A stretch of DNA of 64,000 nucleotides, taken from the NCBI GenBank assembly GCA_028023455.1, contig JAQFVV010000018.1:10312771-10376770 (forward strand), given 5' to 3'. Source of the stretch: Epiperipatus broadwayi (taxonomy: Eukaryota; Onychophora; Udeonychophora; Euonychophora; Peripatidae). Below the pieces are notes generated by a model, which worked only from the letters and a program-made list of their open reading frames with translations, was not told the origin of the DNA and ran no database searches. Numbering within the stretch: position 1 is the first letter of the stretch; each line of letters starts with the position of its first letter. Shown here piece after piece: positions 14,340 through 27,968 of this stretch. The position numbers and the translations under genes are program-made.

Positions 14340-14750
14340 ATAAGAGGGCAGCACATCACATCACAATAGAGAGGAGTTTTAAGAGGCGAAATACTTTATT
14401 ATAATTCTTATCTAATGTGCCTTTCAATTATTTTGTGATAATTTAATAATAATAATCCCTTGCTTCATAATGACGATTGATTCTTCTTCGTAACCTGAGC
14501 AGTTTAGTTCAGTGACCTGCGAGTAAATTATCTATTCCAATAAATAAATAATCATTCTCCGCTGAGCTTCAATGTTCAACACAAAATCGGCTTCCATATA
14601 TATATATATAGTTCGTCCTATTTCAACCGGCGCGGACTAGAGCATTATGAAAATATTGTCGCTAAAACATGCTTAGGAGATAGGTGGCTAGCATAATACT
14701 CACACACATTTTTTATATTAATACAGTAACTGCTACATCATGCCCCCTAT
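14340..14750 (-). mobile_element. Possible solo LTR
   Basis: Read on the minus strand the block starts near TGTAGCAGTTACTG. It has a TATA run at about 14600, CpG-bearing sequence around it, and an AATAAA at 14398-14393, in the order expected for U3-R-U5. It is less AT-rich than its flanks. Clear TG...CA ends and a 5-bp target duplication were not found, so this is tentative. Confidence 0.3.
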
Positions 14751-15787
14751 TCATGCATATATAATTACTTATCAAAGTTCTTATCTTCAAAATTCGTATC
14801 AACTAATTATAATTAGCTTTCAATGATTCTTATGTAAACCTCGTATATGTAAAACAATTAGGGAAATATCTAGTTAAGATCAGTCTTTGGCTGAAATTTT
14901 CTAAAATTCAAACTGATTAAGTCATAGAAGAAATATGGAAAATAATTTAACACCACAATTTACCATAAGTTCAATATCAAAGTATTATATATATAAAACA
15001 TGATGCATTTGAATAAGCAAGAGAATATTTAAATAATTTTATTTCACAGAAAATTTTGAAGTCAAAGATGCCATTACAATCCAAAATATTGCAATATGGT
15101 GGATGCAATCTGCAACCAAATCACAAGCTGGTATGAGCATATGTTGTAAATAAAAATTTTAATTTATCAACTTCATTCTACATTCGATGCTAGTAAAAGT
15201 ACATCAATGAGTCATATTCTAATATGGGCAAAAAAAAGTCAGAGAATAAAAATATTAAATAAAAAAATTATTTATAGAAGATGAGAATTGGATATAAACT
15301 TAGAAAAAAATATGAATCAGAGAAAATCAGAAATTTATAATGATCTTAAGCAAGAGACTGCTATGAATAATTGAAGGGTAGAACAAAAGAAAAGTTTGAA
15401 ATATGATCAATATTGCACGTGCTCTCCCTATTGACAAACTGCTGAACTCTATTGCCAACACAGAGCATTCTCTTACAGGTGTTTGCTAAAAAGCTCAATG
15501 GATCAAATTTATCAATTTCTTTAAATATTTATACATATTTTTAGCTTCCATCTTGTAAAAAAATAATTTCAGTAAGCAAAATTTTAAAATGAACAATCTA
15601 TAATTATCTTTTCGCACAAGAAAACATTTTCCTAAAACATTTACTTTAAAGGCCAAAACCATATAAGAAATTGTTATAATAGAAATGTATTAGCAATAAT
15701 TTTTTAGAACTGTACTACATTTTTCTCATTACGACTTTTACTATGATCAAAGTGAATAGAACAACCATGGAATCACCAAGTTTACCC

Positions 15788-16070
15788 TCATAGATTTGTA
15801 CAAGCTATAGAGCTTTCTAGATTGCATTCAGAATACAACATGGCTGACCAATGAAACAATAATACAAACAGGCAATGGCTCAAACAAATGAAACAGTAAT
15901 ATGGGAGAGTTATCTATAAAAGTGGCCTCCATTTCAAAGTATTACTGAGTCATATTGAGAACAGTAATTCACTGATTTGGAATTGAAATAACATACATTA
16001 GCCACTATTTGCAGTATACATTCAAACACATTCAAGATTCAGAGTGAGAAGCTTCTAGTAAAAATAACAT
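15788..16070. repeat. Interspersed repeat, copy 1 (pair with 19.6 kb)
   Basis: Shares ordered blocks with 19610-19935: GTACAA.CTATAGAGCT, TAGAT, TACA.C.TG.CCAAT.AAACAATAATA, CCACTATTTGCAG.AT.CA and CA..CTCAAG. It may be part of an aged element about 300 bp long. No coding signal. Confidence 0.55.
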
Positions 16071-17440
16071 TAAACCTTTTGCAAGATAACCAACATAGAT
16101 GAAAGTATTTATTAGAAAAAGTCATATTTCTCCATCTGCTGGTTGTTACTGGCAACATCTGTACAATTGTAATCTCACTTATAATTCATTAAACGTCTTG
16201 ATAATATTCCAATACAACTAAAATTGGAAAACATTTTCAGCAATAAAACCTATAAACATAACAAAATTGGTACAAGATGATTATATCTTCTTCATCATTA
16301 AAGAATCATCAATTCAGCTATCAACAGAACTGAAGTTTGACAGTAACAAACATTATTAGTACTAGTCAACCAAAAAAGAAATAGAACATCCAAATACTAA
16401 AGATTACTTCATTTCTACAAAATATGAATATAAACTCCCCACCCCCCTTTACAGTGAAAAAGTCAAAATGGCTAAGATTGATTTCATGGGAGAATTCCAT
16501 CCAGTCTAAAAAGTAGCTAATATATAAGGGAATTTTTTTTTTATTTCAAGGCAAACCTAGACAAAAAATTGAAGTTTAGCAATTTTTGTACAGAACTGCA
16601 ACATCGGAGACTTTTCTTAATCAATCCCTACACTTTTATCCGAGATTTCTGATGGCTTTCATCATCAAACTCAGAAGTTAGCAGTGAGTTGTGATTTCAA
16701 AGATTTCCTAAATGAGGCACTGAGAGAATTTTTTATCTGCCAATGAAGGATCATAACCTAGACATCAAACTGTTAACGAACTCAAGCATCACCTTCAATT
16801 TTGTGATCTTTCAGACTAGTGCTAGTTGAAGTTACAACAAATCAGGTAACTTCAATAATCTGACTCCAATATTGAATTCTGAAAATCTATATCAGATAAA
16901 TATCAAGCCAATAAAAATGCGGTATCTCCAACTGCCATAATAAAATTTGCAGCAATATATACTATGGCTGTTAAGATGTGCAGTTTATAGATATTTCAGT
17001 CATTTAGTGCATAAGCTTGCTTAAAAAATAAGAAAAAAAAAAAAACTCTAGTGGAAGATAGCAAAAAAGGATATGCAAGTCCATTCTAAAAACCTGAAGA
17101 GTAAAGCAAAATCATAAAATCAGTACAAATAATGTAAAAGACTAGAGTACATTGATTCAGCTCTCAAGGCCTAAATCACTGTTAGTAATAGGCTGGTATT
17201 AATGAAACTAACTTTACAATGACAATTATGTCAAAAAGTATTTTGACTACCATTAATAAAAAAAGTAATCAGTTGCAAAACAGCAGAAAAATGATTATTG
17301 GTTATCAAGGTAACCAAATTAATTTTCTAGGAGAGGCAAGCCAAAAGGTTACAATGACTAAAAACAATCTATTTGTTTGTTATGTTTTGAGGATAGCAAA
17401 ATAATTTATTGCAACATGGCTCATTTAATGTAATTTAGGC

Positions 17441-18650
17441 TAGTATTTTCCAACTTTTTTACACTTGTGTACCCCTATAAATCAATTTTTATAAATTGTA
17501 GTCTTTTTAAAATAGTAGCTATTTTTTAAATACTGATGTTTTTGTTTAGTGCCTATCTTAATGTAAAATAATAGAAATGAGGTAATGGGAAAGGAAATTT
17601 ACAACATTAAAAGTATAAACCCACATTTAATTTTATATTTGTAACACAAAAATAAGTATAACTTTATATTAAATATTGATGAGCAAGTATTTAACAAACT
17701 CTTAATTTAATATTTGTTATGTGAAACATCTATAATAATTGTTGCACACATCACTAACTAGTGGAAGCATTATTAGTGAGATGAATAAGCTTGTTTTTGA
17801 AATTAGGCTCAAAAGATACAAAGTATAGTCTTAAATCCATACTTACATTAAGCTTGTTGTGATGCATAACAGTGTTAAGATGAAAAAGCTCTCTTTACTA
17901 ATTCAGTACTAGTGAATGACAAGAATTATTTGAGTGCTTTCTCACTGCAATGTTCATATTCCTCACTGATATCTATCCAGTAGGTAATAAGATTTTTTCT
18001 TTTAAAATCAGAATTTAAATAAAAATCAGTTGAAAGTTTGAATAATTGCTCCTTCTCCTTAACAGATAATAGTTTAGCTTCTTTGAAAAACTATTAGGTA
18101 TATGAAATCCAGTTGCTTCCTTTTCCATGTTAAGGGAAGTACTTACATTTGTTTATTTCTAAAAAAATACCCGATAAATATGCAAGATTTTGAAGCCAAT
18201 CAATGTCATGAAACTTTGGAACAAGATAGAAAAGATGGTCTTAATGAAGTGATACATGAACGGTATGTAGTAATGGTTTGGAAGAGGAATAGAAATGCCC
18301 TCACCAATCACTATTTGCTAACGTGAGCAAGGGAAGCACTGCAAAATTAGAAACACAAATCGAACATGCATCAGTCCATAATCAAGTCAGCAGCAGCTGA
18401 GAATAAATTAGATATACACTGCTTACCTTTTCAAAGGAGATCCTTCCCTGTTCACTTCGAGGAAAGTATTACAGCATCTAAACAAATTTTAACACATAAC
18501 TTTGCTTCTGAAATGTTGAATATCTCTTTTCTTATTTTGTTCCAAATTTCCTCTAATTTTCAGAAATTTAAATTGTAATCTTTGTCTTTTTCTGCCAATA
18601 GTGATTATTTTCCATGCACCCTTAAAGGTACTACCCATTGGAAAATACTG
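17441..18650. mobile_element. Non-autonomous hAT-type element
   Basis: The ends are inverted copies: AGTATTTTCCAACTTTTTTA at the left and a right end ending CCCATTGGAAAATACTG. The left end continues ACACTTGTGTACCCCTATAA, a typical hAT terminus. The flanking octamers ATTTAGGC (17433-17440) and ACTTAGAC (18651-18658) match at 6 of 8 positions, as expected for an aged 8-bp hAT target duplication. The 1.2 kb interior has only short ORFs and no recognised transposase domain. Confidence 0.65.
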
Positions 18651-18915
18651 ACTTAGACTATGCTGTGATTAGTGAGCCAGCTCATAAAATCAATAAATTT
18701 GAAAAAAGACCACCATTTATTCGCAAATTGAATACTAAGACCACCAGATCTCAACAAACAATAAAGTCATTAAAAGAAAATCAATTAAGTAATCTAATGA
18801 TAAAATTATAGCAAAGGCACAGATAAATAGTAAATCTCATTTGATATCCTGATGGAATAATAACAATTTCAAATTTTGAATGTTAATTAAATGGATTTGA
18901 GTTGATCAAACAAAA

Positions 18916-19011
18916 GACCAAAACGTTTACATCTAACTTACTGAATACATAAGGCTGAAGCAAGACCAAAACGTTTACATCTAACTTACTGAATACATAG
19001 GCTGAAGCTCT
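18916..19011. repeat. 48-bp tandem duplication
   Basis: GACCAAAACGTTTACATCTA... starts at 18916 and 18964. The copies differ by one base (AAGGCTGAAGC versus AGGCTGAAGC). Confidence 0.9.
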
Positions 19012-19609
19012 CAATTAAAAATAATTGTAGTCAGGTGACCAAGAATATTGATCCTCTCTGGTAATTGCTTTTAAGAGCTAAGAGATTTATTCAGTATTCA
19101 TCAGGAATCAGGTGAATTAAAAAACTGGCTAGATGTTATATCCATACCTACCTTAAAAAAGAATCATATCTAATACCCACTAAAGTTGCACTATAAATAC
19201 ATGCTAACAAAAAATAACAATTAATCATATCTTACTGATATGGTAAAAACAAAATAAGATGGAAAGTGATGAAATGCAGATAGTTTGTTAGTGTATTATG
19301 CTATACATTTATAGTGACTAACAAAAGTATTTCAACAACAATTATTGATACAAAGGGGCTACATATAATATAACCATAAAATACCATATAGTAAAGAACA
19401 GTCTATCAGATCACATTGATGAGCCAAGCAGAATACCAATTGCAAGATTTAAAAAAACTGGACTAGGCAATAAAGAAACCAGAAAATAAAACAAAAAGAT
19501 GACTTTGACATCAATTTGCTCGTTTTAATCTTAAAGCTTATATATTAAATGATAACTTCAGCGAGAGAGGAAGAATGTTATGGGCTCATTTAAAATTTAC
19601 TTTCAATAA

Positions 19610-19935
19610 CAGACTGTACAAACTATAGAGCTCTTTAGATCAGACTATAATACAGCTGATCAATAAAACAATAATATATATACAAATAGCCATTAGTACA
19701 AAAAGTCAATCAAACAATAAGATAAGGGAACTCACTATAAAACTGAGGTCCATTTGGGAAACAAGTGTTACTGATTTCATAATGAACAGAAAATTAATTA
19801 GTCTGGAATTATTCTGAGAGTAATACTTAACCACTATTTGCAGAATGCAATCAACCATGCTCAAGTTTGTATCAGGAAGCTGCTGCTGGCAAGCAGTGTC
19901 AGATCTTTCATAATGCAAGCCAAAGTAGCTAGATG
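19610..19935. repeat. Interspersed repeat, copy 2 (pair with 15.8 kb)
   Basis: Same blocks and orientation as 15788-16070. The segment just upstream (about 19085-19200) resembles a decayed LINE reading ELKNWLDVISIPTLKK, but too weakly to call on its own. Confidence 0.55.
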
Positions 19936-20261
19936 CAAGAATCATGGCATTTCTTCAACCCATTGATTGTTCCTGGCAATAAATAAGCATTCCTCCAACC
20001 CAATTGTTCCCAGCAATAAGTATGCATTTATAAACTCACCAAACATTAAGATGTGGCAGTCTTATAATTGTTGTAAGTCTATTTGTTATAACCCATTTTA
20101 ATTATAGCTTCTATTTCTTGTTCTGATATTCATCAAGACTGAAATGCATTGATACACCAATTTTTCTAAGAATATTTTTACTTAGATTGTTATTTATAAT
20201 TTATTAGGATGGGTCAAAAGTTTGACATATTAACATAGTAGCAATTGCCTCCTAGTGCAAG

Positions 20262-20375
20262 CCATAGTAATCAACGGATGCTAGCAGGTTGGTGCATCAA
20301 ATCCTTATTTAGTGCCTATTCATCCAATATTCCCAGACCAGTTTCTAGCTTTTGCTTTCATCAGTATATAAAAAA
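20262..20375 (-). repeat. Fragment of the 36-37 kb palindrome family
   Basis: Contains GATGCTAGCAGGTTGGTGCATCAAATCC, then TAGTGCCTATTCATCCAATATTCCCAGACCAGTTTCTAGCTT as separate matching blocks, in the order found in the left arm and loop at 36.2-36.8 kb. It is a single short fragment. Confidence 0.7.
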
Positions 20376-21959
20376 TAATGTTCATCAGGTGTTACAGCAG
20401 TTTGACATATTTTAAATTATTTTTTAAGGGGAAAAATTATGCACAATAGTTTTTGATTACAATTGTTACTATGCTAAATTAAAAATATTTCTTAGCAAAA
20501 TTAGTGTGCCAGTGCACTTTAGTATTCTTTGAAAACCTGTTGGGTGGGAGTAGAAGCTTCAATTAAACAGATTGACTTGATACTAGCAAAAAAATACTAT
20601 TCAATTTTTATATTTAAAATGTAATAAGAAATCCAGTTTGGATGAATGACAATATAAATTTGGGATTGATGGATGACACTGACTTAAATCTATTACATTC
20701 CAATAATTTATTATGACAACCTAGTAGTTAATCTTTCTGGTGTTATGCATATATTAAACAAAACATTTGATCATGCCTTTCATTCTTTTTAATACAATTT
20801 ATTCTAATATCTCAATTTAAATGCCTAGTATGGTGGATGTTAAAATAGAATTATAATTCTTATCTGATAAGTGCTGGAAATATTTGCATAATTATAATAT
20901 TGTTCACACCTTAAAATAAAGACATAAGAATATTTCCTTTAAATAAGCATAATTAATATTAACCATAATTTTTTTTTGTTCCAGAATAAATATATCAGCA
21001 GGTCTCAAGCCAATTTTATATAGAAATGACCACCTGTACAAATATAACCATGTCAAGAAATATTGAGATTTATGTTAATGAACTTTACAAAATTGGATAT
21101 AATGATTTTCTATATGAAAATGCATTGATGATATGCCAAAATAATATCAGAATCGATTTCAAAATCTTAAGCATTAACTGTATGTTTAAGAACTTTAAAA
21201 AAAAAAAAAAAAAGCCTACCAAAACTAGATTGCTCAAATATTGTGCATTCAATCAGATATTTTGAAAGGAATTTTTGAGGACATTGGTGAGGCCAGAGAA
21301 AATTTATGTATTGTGATCCCACAGCAAACACATCTGCATAATTATGCAAAAACAAACCTCACATATTTCTCTATTTCTGAAACATGAGATGGAGAGACTA
21401 CGCCTTTAGATCAGTAAATATCAAAATAATCTGTGAGGAGAAAGACAACTTAAAAAAAAAAAAGATGTGGTTCACTGTGCATCCTAAAAGTTCTATGAAA
21501 CAGCATTCTAATAGTTTAAAATTAGCCAGAGCTAAACTAGAAATACAAATTAAACATAAAGTCTGATTACGCAATCTAACTTGATTAATAGGCAGTGAAT
21601 ATGATATGAAAACATTAAAAATGTTTAACACAAGATTAATTAAAAAAGTTTAAACTATTGTCAATTAAGAATCTTTAATAATTTTTTTCAGGTAGATGAT
21701 TTTCTACCCTAGCTTTTTCAGATAGCCAGCTCAACTGATTATCTACTTATTGGCTTGCGAATGAGTACTCCAAAGTAGAGAGTAAAACCAGAAAGAAAAA
21801 CATAAAATTCTCAACAAATAACTGATAATTAACATGACAAACAATATCTTCTTCTGTATTATTCTCCTGTAATGGAAAAGCTTTGCCAAGCAGTATATCT
21901 TTTAAAATAGTTTTATTACATTTTATTCAGTATACATTCAATAATATTTAAAAATAAAC
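20376..21959. other. No supported gene
   Basis: AT-rich sequence with A-runs. Short ORFs overlap on both strands around 21.0-21.6 kb without recognisable content. Confidence 0.55.
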
Positions 21960-24900
21960 ACACGTAATTAGTTAGTTTCATTTACTTTATTTATTTTTTT
22001 TAAATTTTAATATTTATTAAATAATAATAATAATATATGTACAGTCCAATCCCCTTTCATAAAATATCATATACAACATGCAAAACAAAACAAACTTTTT
22101 GTCATCTTTTTTTTTTTATATCTTCACAAAATAAAAATATACATACAGTTCTCAAAAACCATGACAATGAGAAATCAATTCCCCCCCTGTTTCTTTAGCT
22201 GCCATGATTTAATACAAGAGTCATTAGTTTTATAAATTCAAGTACAGAATGACCATTCTATGGCAAAAGTAATTTTTAGGCTTTCAAATATGTGGGATGA
22301 GAGAGCACAGCAGCTTTTTAAGTTGCAAGCGCAGCCCTGATTACCATATAATGATCAATTACTGCATGTATTTATAAAGTCATTTACAGTTTGCAGTTTT
22401 TTAATTTTTTCAAACAAATAATTCAAACAATTAATGAAATATTAGACTTCAAATGATTTTGCAGTGGTTTTCTCTCTATGACCTTTTGGAAATAAATATG
22501 AATCATGAGTAATTAATAGATACTACATGGCAGTAAAATCAGATTCCCATGATTGACTTCTAGCTAAATGGCCTTCCATTGCACTGCATTCTTTTACTCA
22601 TTAAGTTATTCAAATTAATGGCTTATATTATAACAAATTTTAAAACTCAAGAAAGATCTGATACCAGATCAGCATCTATATATTTTAATAAATTCAATTA
22701 TAATCTAACTGCAGTTACCTTTGATCTTTTGAGAAAAATTAGCACATATCAAAACTAAAAATGCTTCTAGAATGGGAGTAAAAAGTTACCATAATTTAAA
22801 GCAGATGAAATGTTTAGAAGTCATCATGATGCTTAGTTTTATTCTACAATGTTATGTACAAAAATAAAATAATCTAAATCCTAAACACCAACTTACTTTT
22901 TTCTCTTAGATAAGCATTTTTGAACTCCTTGTTACATAATTGCCTTTACTTCCAATAACATAAAACATTTTATTTTAATAATTTGTTTTGATAATAGTTT
23001 ATAAACTGCAAACTACAAATGTCTGCAAATATGCATTAAAATGGTTTCACAATATTTATTAAATATACAAGGTATTTTTGTCTTTTATGTTGTATAAATT
23101 AACATATGAGAATTTCTATGAGGATCAAAGGCAGCTCAAAATCAACAGTTATTATCTTTACAAAAAAAAAAAGAAGTGAACATTATAATTTACTATATAC
23201 AATACATAGGTAAAAATATATATTTAATTTGATAAGTGTGTTAAAATATTAACCACTGTTCACACATCATGTACACACATGCATATACAAAAAAAAAAAA
23301 AAAAAGGGACAAAAAATAATGTAAAAATAAATCATAATGATAAAAAAATAAATAAACACTACAATAATAATAAAAAATTAAATTCATATAGGGTATGTGT
23401 AAATATATATATTATACATAAGTCATGTGAAAGCGTGTTATAACTGACATATTTTTCTCAAGTATTTCTGCAATAGGATATAGTTTTCACTATTTTATTT
23501 ATATCATGAATTACTAAATAAAACAAAAAATAATATAACAGCTTATATTTGTTACAATAGATAGAGGTGATTTCTACAGAGCACACACATACACTCATAT
23601 ATATATATATGACACGCACATACAATCTTACATATATTTTAAAAAAAAAAGAAGTAAACATTCTATATATATACAGTATATACATCATCCTGGATCAAAA
23701 TGTTTAAAAAAAAAAACATTTTAATAAAGGGAGAGTTCTTTGTTCTATTTCAAATGTTTTTCAACTTCCTTCATCAACACATATATATTTTATTTTACCT
23801 ATATATATATATGTAAAGATTTATATTCAGTAAAAGTATGATTTATATGCATTTTAGCAAACAGAACAAAAAATAAAATAAAATATCATCATTCAAAATT
23901 AAAAATAATTCCTTTTTATATGTATATATGTGCTCATGTAAAAAATGCCATAGTTTATGCCATCTCTTTACTTGTAATGGTTTTTGAGATCAATTTTTTT
24001 TTTTTTACAATAATAATAAAACTATCAAAAAACTGCACTCTCTATTTGATTCCAGCTTCTTTCAAATTTAACAGTCATATATTTAAAAAGTCTTTAATTA
24101 TATATATGTGTGTACACAAATATGCATTCAGCTTGGACCAAACCAATGCAATAAGAAACGAATGTTTGTGCCTACAAAAAAAGTTACTAGACAAATTCTT
24201 TGTTCTTCCAATTTGAGGTTTAATGTATGCAGTTTGTTTCTGGAATTCTCAGTTTTAAGCTAATGCTATTCCAAAGACAACCTAAGATGGCTTGAATGTT
24301 AAGCTTTCAGAAATACAACCATTGCAACAAAGATTTAACCTCTTTTATATTCAAGTACACATAGATATATACATGCATACACAGCATCATTCTATTTTTT
24401 AAAGTAAGCTATGTTAATTTCACTTGTAATTTAACTGGAATATAAATGCTTTTACCACTTTTTTTATTGGCAATTCACAAAATTTATTATTGTGATATTT
24501 AAAACAACTAAAAAACAAACAAACTGTACACTGTTCTTTAAGCTGACTGCAGTACAGACCTTTTATAGGCTGTCATGCATTAAAAGCTTCAAAATACAGT
24601 CTTTAAAAAAAAAAAAAAAAAACTCATTTAAAAAAAATAAATAAATACATTTAAAAAAATTATAATAATTTTGTTATATGTATGTAAAGTGTTTACATAT
24701 GAACATACATATGTATATATAAATGTATGTATGTAAAATTACATATATTTACATTCTTATTAATAAGCTGAATTTTAAACATGGCAGGTGCACATATGTA
24801 TGGGGAAAAAATACACTTTATGAGCCTGCACATGATAACATCCCAACTTAAATTTGATTTGAAATTATTTTTACAGTATGTCTGTGCACACTATTTTTGG

Positions 24901-25758
24901 TTTTAGACTCAAGGAGTCATATGTCATCTAATAACGAATTGCTAAATGACAGCTGATTCAGACTGCTAACCCAAGACAGAGTGCTTAAAATAACAAATGA
25001 CATATTCTAAAAATCTTTATATATAAATGCATGTATATATATATACATGTATACATATATATTGGATATAGTTAAAAGTCATACATACATATGTTGTCAT
25101 TTTTTTCTTCTTAATTATATCGTAATTGAAATATTTGCCTGAAATTTAATTGTAAAAAAATTATTTCAATCAAATCACATTTATTTCACCGGCAATCTCA
25201 AGTGCAAACAGGGGGGTGTTGGTGAGTTTTTTTTCTTTCTTTTTTAAAGAGCCTTTGCCTCAGCAATATCCACTAGCAATGAAATCATAATTTAAAAACA
25301 AACAAACAAGGGTTTCAGCAAAAGACATTCGACAATAGAATTCTGTTTACATTGGGCGCACTTGGACATCCTGACACAATGCAGCTTTGGTGGCATATCT
25401 TTCACACAATTTTCTACTGAAGAAATAAAATGTCTGTGTCTGCTATACACACAAGTGCACTTTGGTACTTAAGCTGCTTAAACACTCCAGTCTGCATAAT
25501 GGAAATATATTTTATTTACAAAACATACAGGAGAGAGCAGCAAAAACAGTTTACGGAATCATCCTGGAATGTTTACTGTAACTGGATGTGTAAACTTTTT
25601 TTTTTCTTGTGCTGGCCCATAATTCACAATTTTTTTCCCTTAAGTTTAAGTAGTTTTAAAAATAATAAAAACAAAACATAAAATAACTGTAATGTACAGT
25701 ACAAAAAGTACTGAAAGCGATGCTGAGGTCCAGCAGTGTAGATATATGGTATTAGTTC
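21960..25758 (-). other. Probable long 3' UTR of the GTPase-like gene
   Basis: Directly downstream of the candidate stop codon on the minus strand lies 3.8 kb with no transposon remnants that I can see. It is AT-rich and full of short TA/TG microsatellites. Four exact UGUANAUA Pumilio-type sites read on the minus strand at 25513-25520, 24746-24753, 22853-22860 and 22036-22043. AATAAA signals on the minus strand occur at about 22012-22017 and 21986-21991. This contrasts with the repeat-dense flanks on both sides. The 3' end is a guess based on where poly(A) signals cluster. The call depends on the exon at 25759-25823 being real. Confidence 0.4.
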
Positions 25759-25823
25759 TCATAGAATAGTACAATTATTACTACAGCAATTACTTCCACC
25801 ATTTTTACTCTTTTGTCTTTGAT
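25759..25823 (-). CDS. Candidate last coding exon of a prenylated small GTPase (Rap2-like)
   Basis: On the minus strand a 17-T run ends in AG at 25825-25824. The exon begins with two bases of a split codon, then 20 codons and a TGA at 25761-25759. The peptide is basic and polar, then ends NCCSNNCTIL. The last four residues fit a geranylgeranyl-type CaaX box (Cys, aliphatic, aliphatic, Leu), and the nearby Cys-Cys resembles the tail of Rap2-class Ras GTPases, where the hypervariable end directs membrane anchoring. One other frame also gives a short tail without such a motif, and the third closes quickly. The GTPase core exons were not found upstream (above 25830 on the minus strand), so the family call rests on the tail alone. 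A Rab or Rho-like GTPase, or a G-protein gamma subunit, is possible. Confidence 0.5.
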
Positions 25824-25825
25824 CT

Positions 25826-27968
25826 AAAAAAAAAAAAAAAAATTTAAAATTAAACTTATAATCTGTATTAATATTTATATCTAATCAACCAAACAAAAAT
25901 TTGTACAATGACTACCACATTAACAATATCCAAAATATATATTGTGTATATAAACTATCCATTGTTATGATGAACTATTCTTAGTTAATATATACGATAA
26001 TCATAAAGTTGTCCACTCACAGTGAGTAGTCCTAAGTAAATATTTTCTAAATTTGGTAAATCTATTAAAACGAGTTGATAGGGAATAAGTTGAAACAATT
26101 TCAAAATTCCCATGCCTCAAATTTTAATAGATTGTGTATTATTAATAAAATCACAGAAAAGTCAGAATTTCAAAATAAAAAATTGAAAAATAATTATGTC
26201 TGTTAATCATATTAAAGGAATTTTAAAAAAAAAGACATGGATTACTAAATATAAAACCTGAACAATGAAAATCAGATACTGTGAAATTGATAACATTGCA
26301 TTCACAATAGAGAAAGTCACAAAGGATGAAAAGGGAAAGTGTTATTTCATATGCCTGGGCTTAGCCAATCTACCATCACCAACAAAAATCATATTCTTAT
26401 AAAATTCAACAATTTCAGAAACTCCCCACTAATGATCCATTTTATTAATAAGTATTTCTGCTACAAATTTAAATTGATAGTGAGTGATCTACTTTTATCT
26501 CCATGGATAATTGCACAATTTGATTGCAGAAAATCCACAAATAGTCCATGATATTTAACTACAAACTACTAAAAGTTATTATCTAAGATTTTATTAGGAT
26601 CATTATTTTTGAGAAACAATTGCAAGTACTCACATATTATATAATAAAATTTTCACTGACATTTACACATGGCTTACAATACAGATTATTTTATTTCTTC
26701 AATTTCAAAATGATGCTGATAATGCAGAATATAACATTTAAACTATTTCTTTGGATGAATTGTTGCAACATGGCCTCTTAAATGAAGTCCAAAATCTCTC
26801 TGCATATAGTTTTATATATATAATTTAAGTTGACTATTACCTCTGGAAACGATTACTTTTTAATCAGGAGTGTTAATCATCATTATAATACCCCCCCCCA
26901 ACATTTTTTCAACATAACTATTTTGACTTCCTTAACTTCGACACATATTTCAATAATTTAATGCTATTTAAAACACATCTTTAATATATTCTCTTAATTC
27001 CTTCTTATAACTCAATATTAATTTTTTTGTGTCTAAAATTATACATTTCCAATAACTCTCCTAACATTTTTCATTTCATCATTGCACAACTTATACTTTT
27101 CATTTCATTCATTACTCCATTTATTTATTTCTTATCTAGTTCAAAGATTCTGCCATAACCATAAACAAACTATTTCTCTATCCATTACTGCATATAACAT
27201 TAATCAAATTATTTAAGACTGCAGAAAAGAATTTGCTGTTAACTAAAAGATCTTTTGATTTCTCTTTGAAATTTAAAAAAAAATGAACAGAGAAAAATTT
27301 CAATGTCCGCTCCATACTGAAACAGTCTATCTTAGTTCAAGATCGATTTTCACTGTTCTACCACAACCCACGTTTCATCCTGCTTTTTTTTTTGTCACGT
27401 GTATATAAACTACATGTATATTTCTGGGAAGCATTTATAAAAGTTATAAATATAAATTTTAAATAAATTTTTTTAATTATTTTGATATTAATATCTTTAG
27501 ATGCGACTCAGATATATATACATATATTAACGGAGTTTTTATATACATAATATAAAAACACAAACAAATATTGTAAATAATTTTGTATTTTTTTTTCTTA
27601 ATTATACTTTTAATACTTTGTAATTATTTTTCTTCATATAATTACACAAATATTCAAGATGGAAACTGCAATATTAACTGTCCAAGAGTAATTAAAGGGG
27701 TGGGAACATTAGTTTGTTTCATGATTTTAAAAGGCATTTTTAAATTAAAGTTAATGAAAGTAAAATTTAAAACAAAGCTAATTGATTTAGTTAAATGTTA
27801 ACATTTTTTTCAAATCTATTTCCAATCTGGAAATTGATTTGAATTTATTTTTGATAGTTATCTTGTGATTGCACCTCCAATAACAAAAGAGAGACTATTT
27901 CTGTAAATTAAAGATTCAATTAGTTCAGAAGTTTAATTAAAAACATTCTTTGAATAAGTGAAAACTGG
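25826..27968. other. AT-rich, possibly intron of the GTPase-like gene
   Basis: Follows the acceptor of the minus-strand exon. No GTPase core motif could be found on the minus strand. Contains a C-run at 26889 and many T-runs. Confidence 0.4.

Larger units (their letters stand above)
10126..17440. other. Mostly unassigned AT-rich sequence
   Basis: Outside the repeat copies at 10975-11215 and 15788-16070 and the possible LTR at 14340-14750, no exon or element was recognised. A B-box-like CAAGTTCAATCTC at about 12035 has no convincing A box. Confidence 0.5.
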
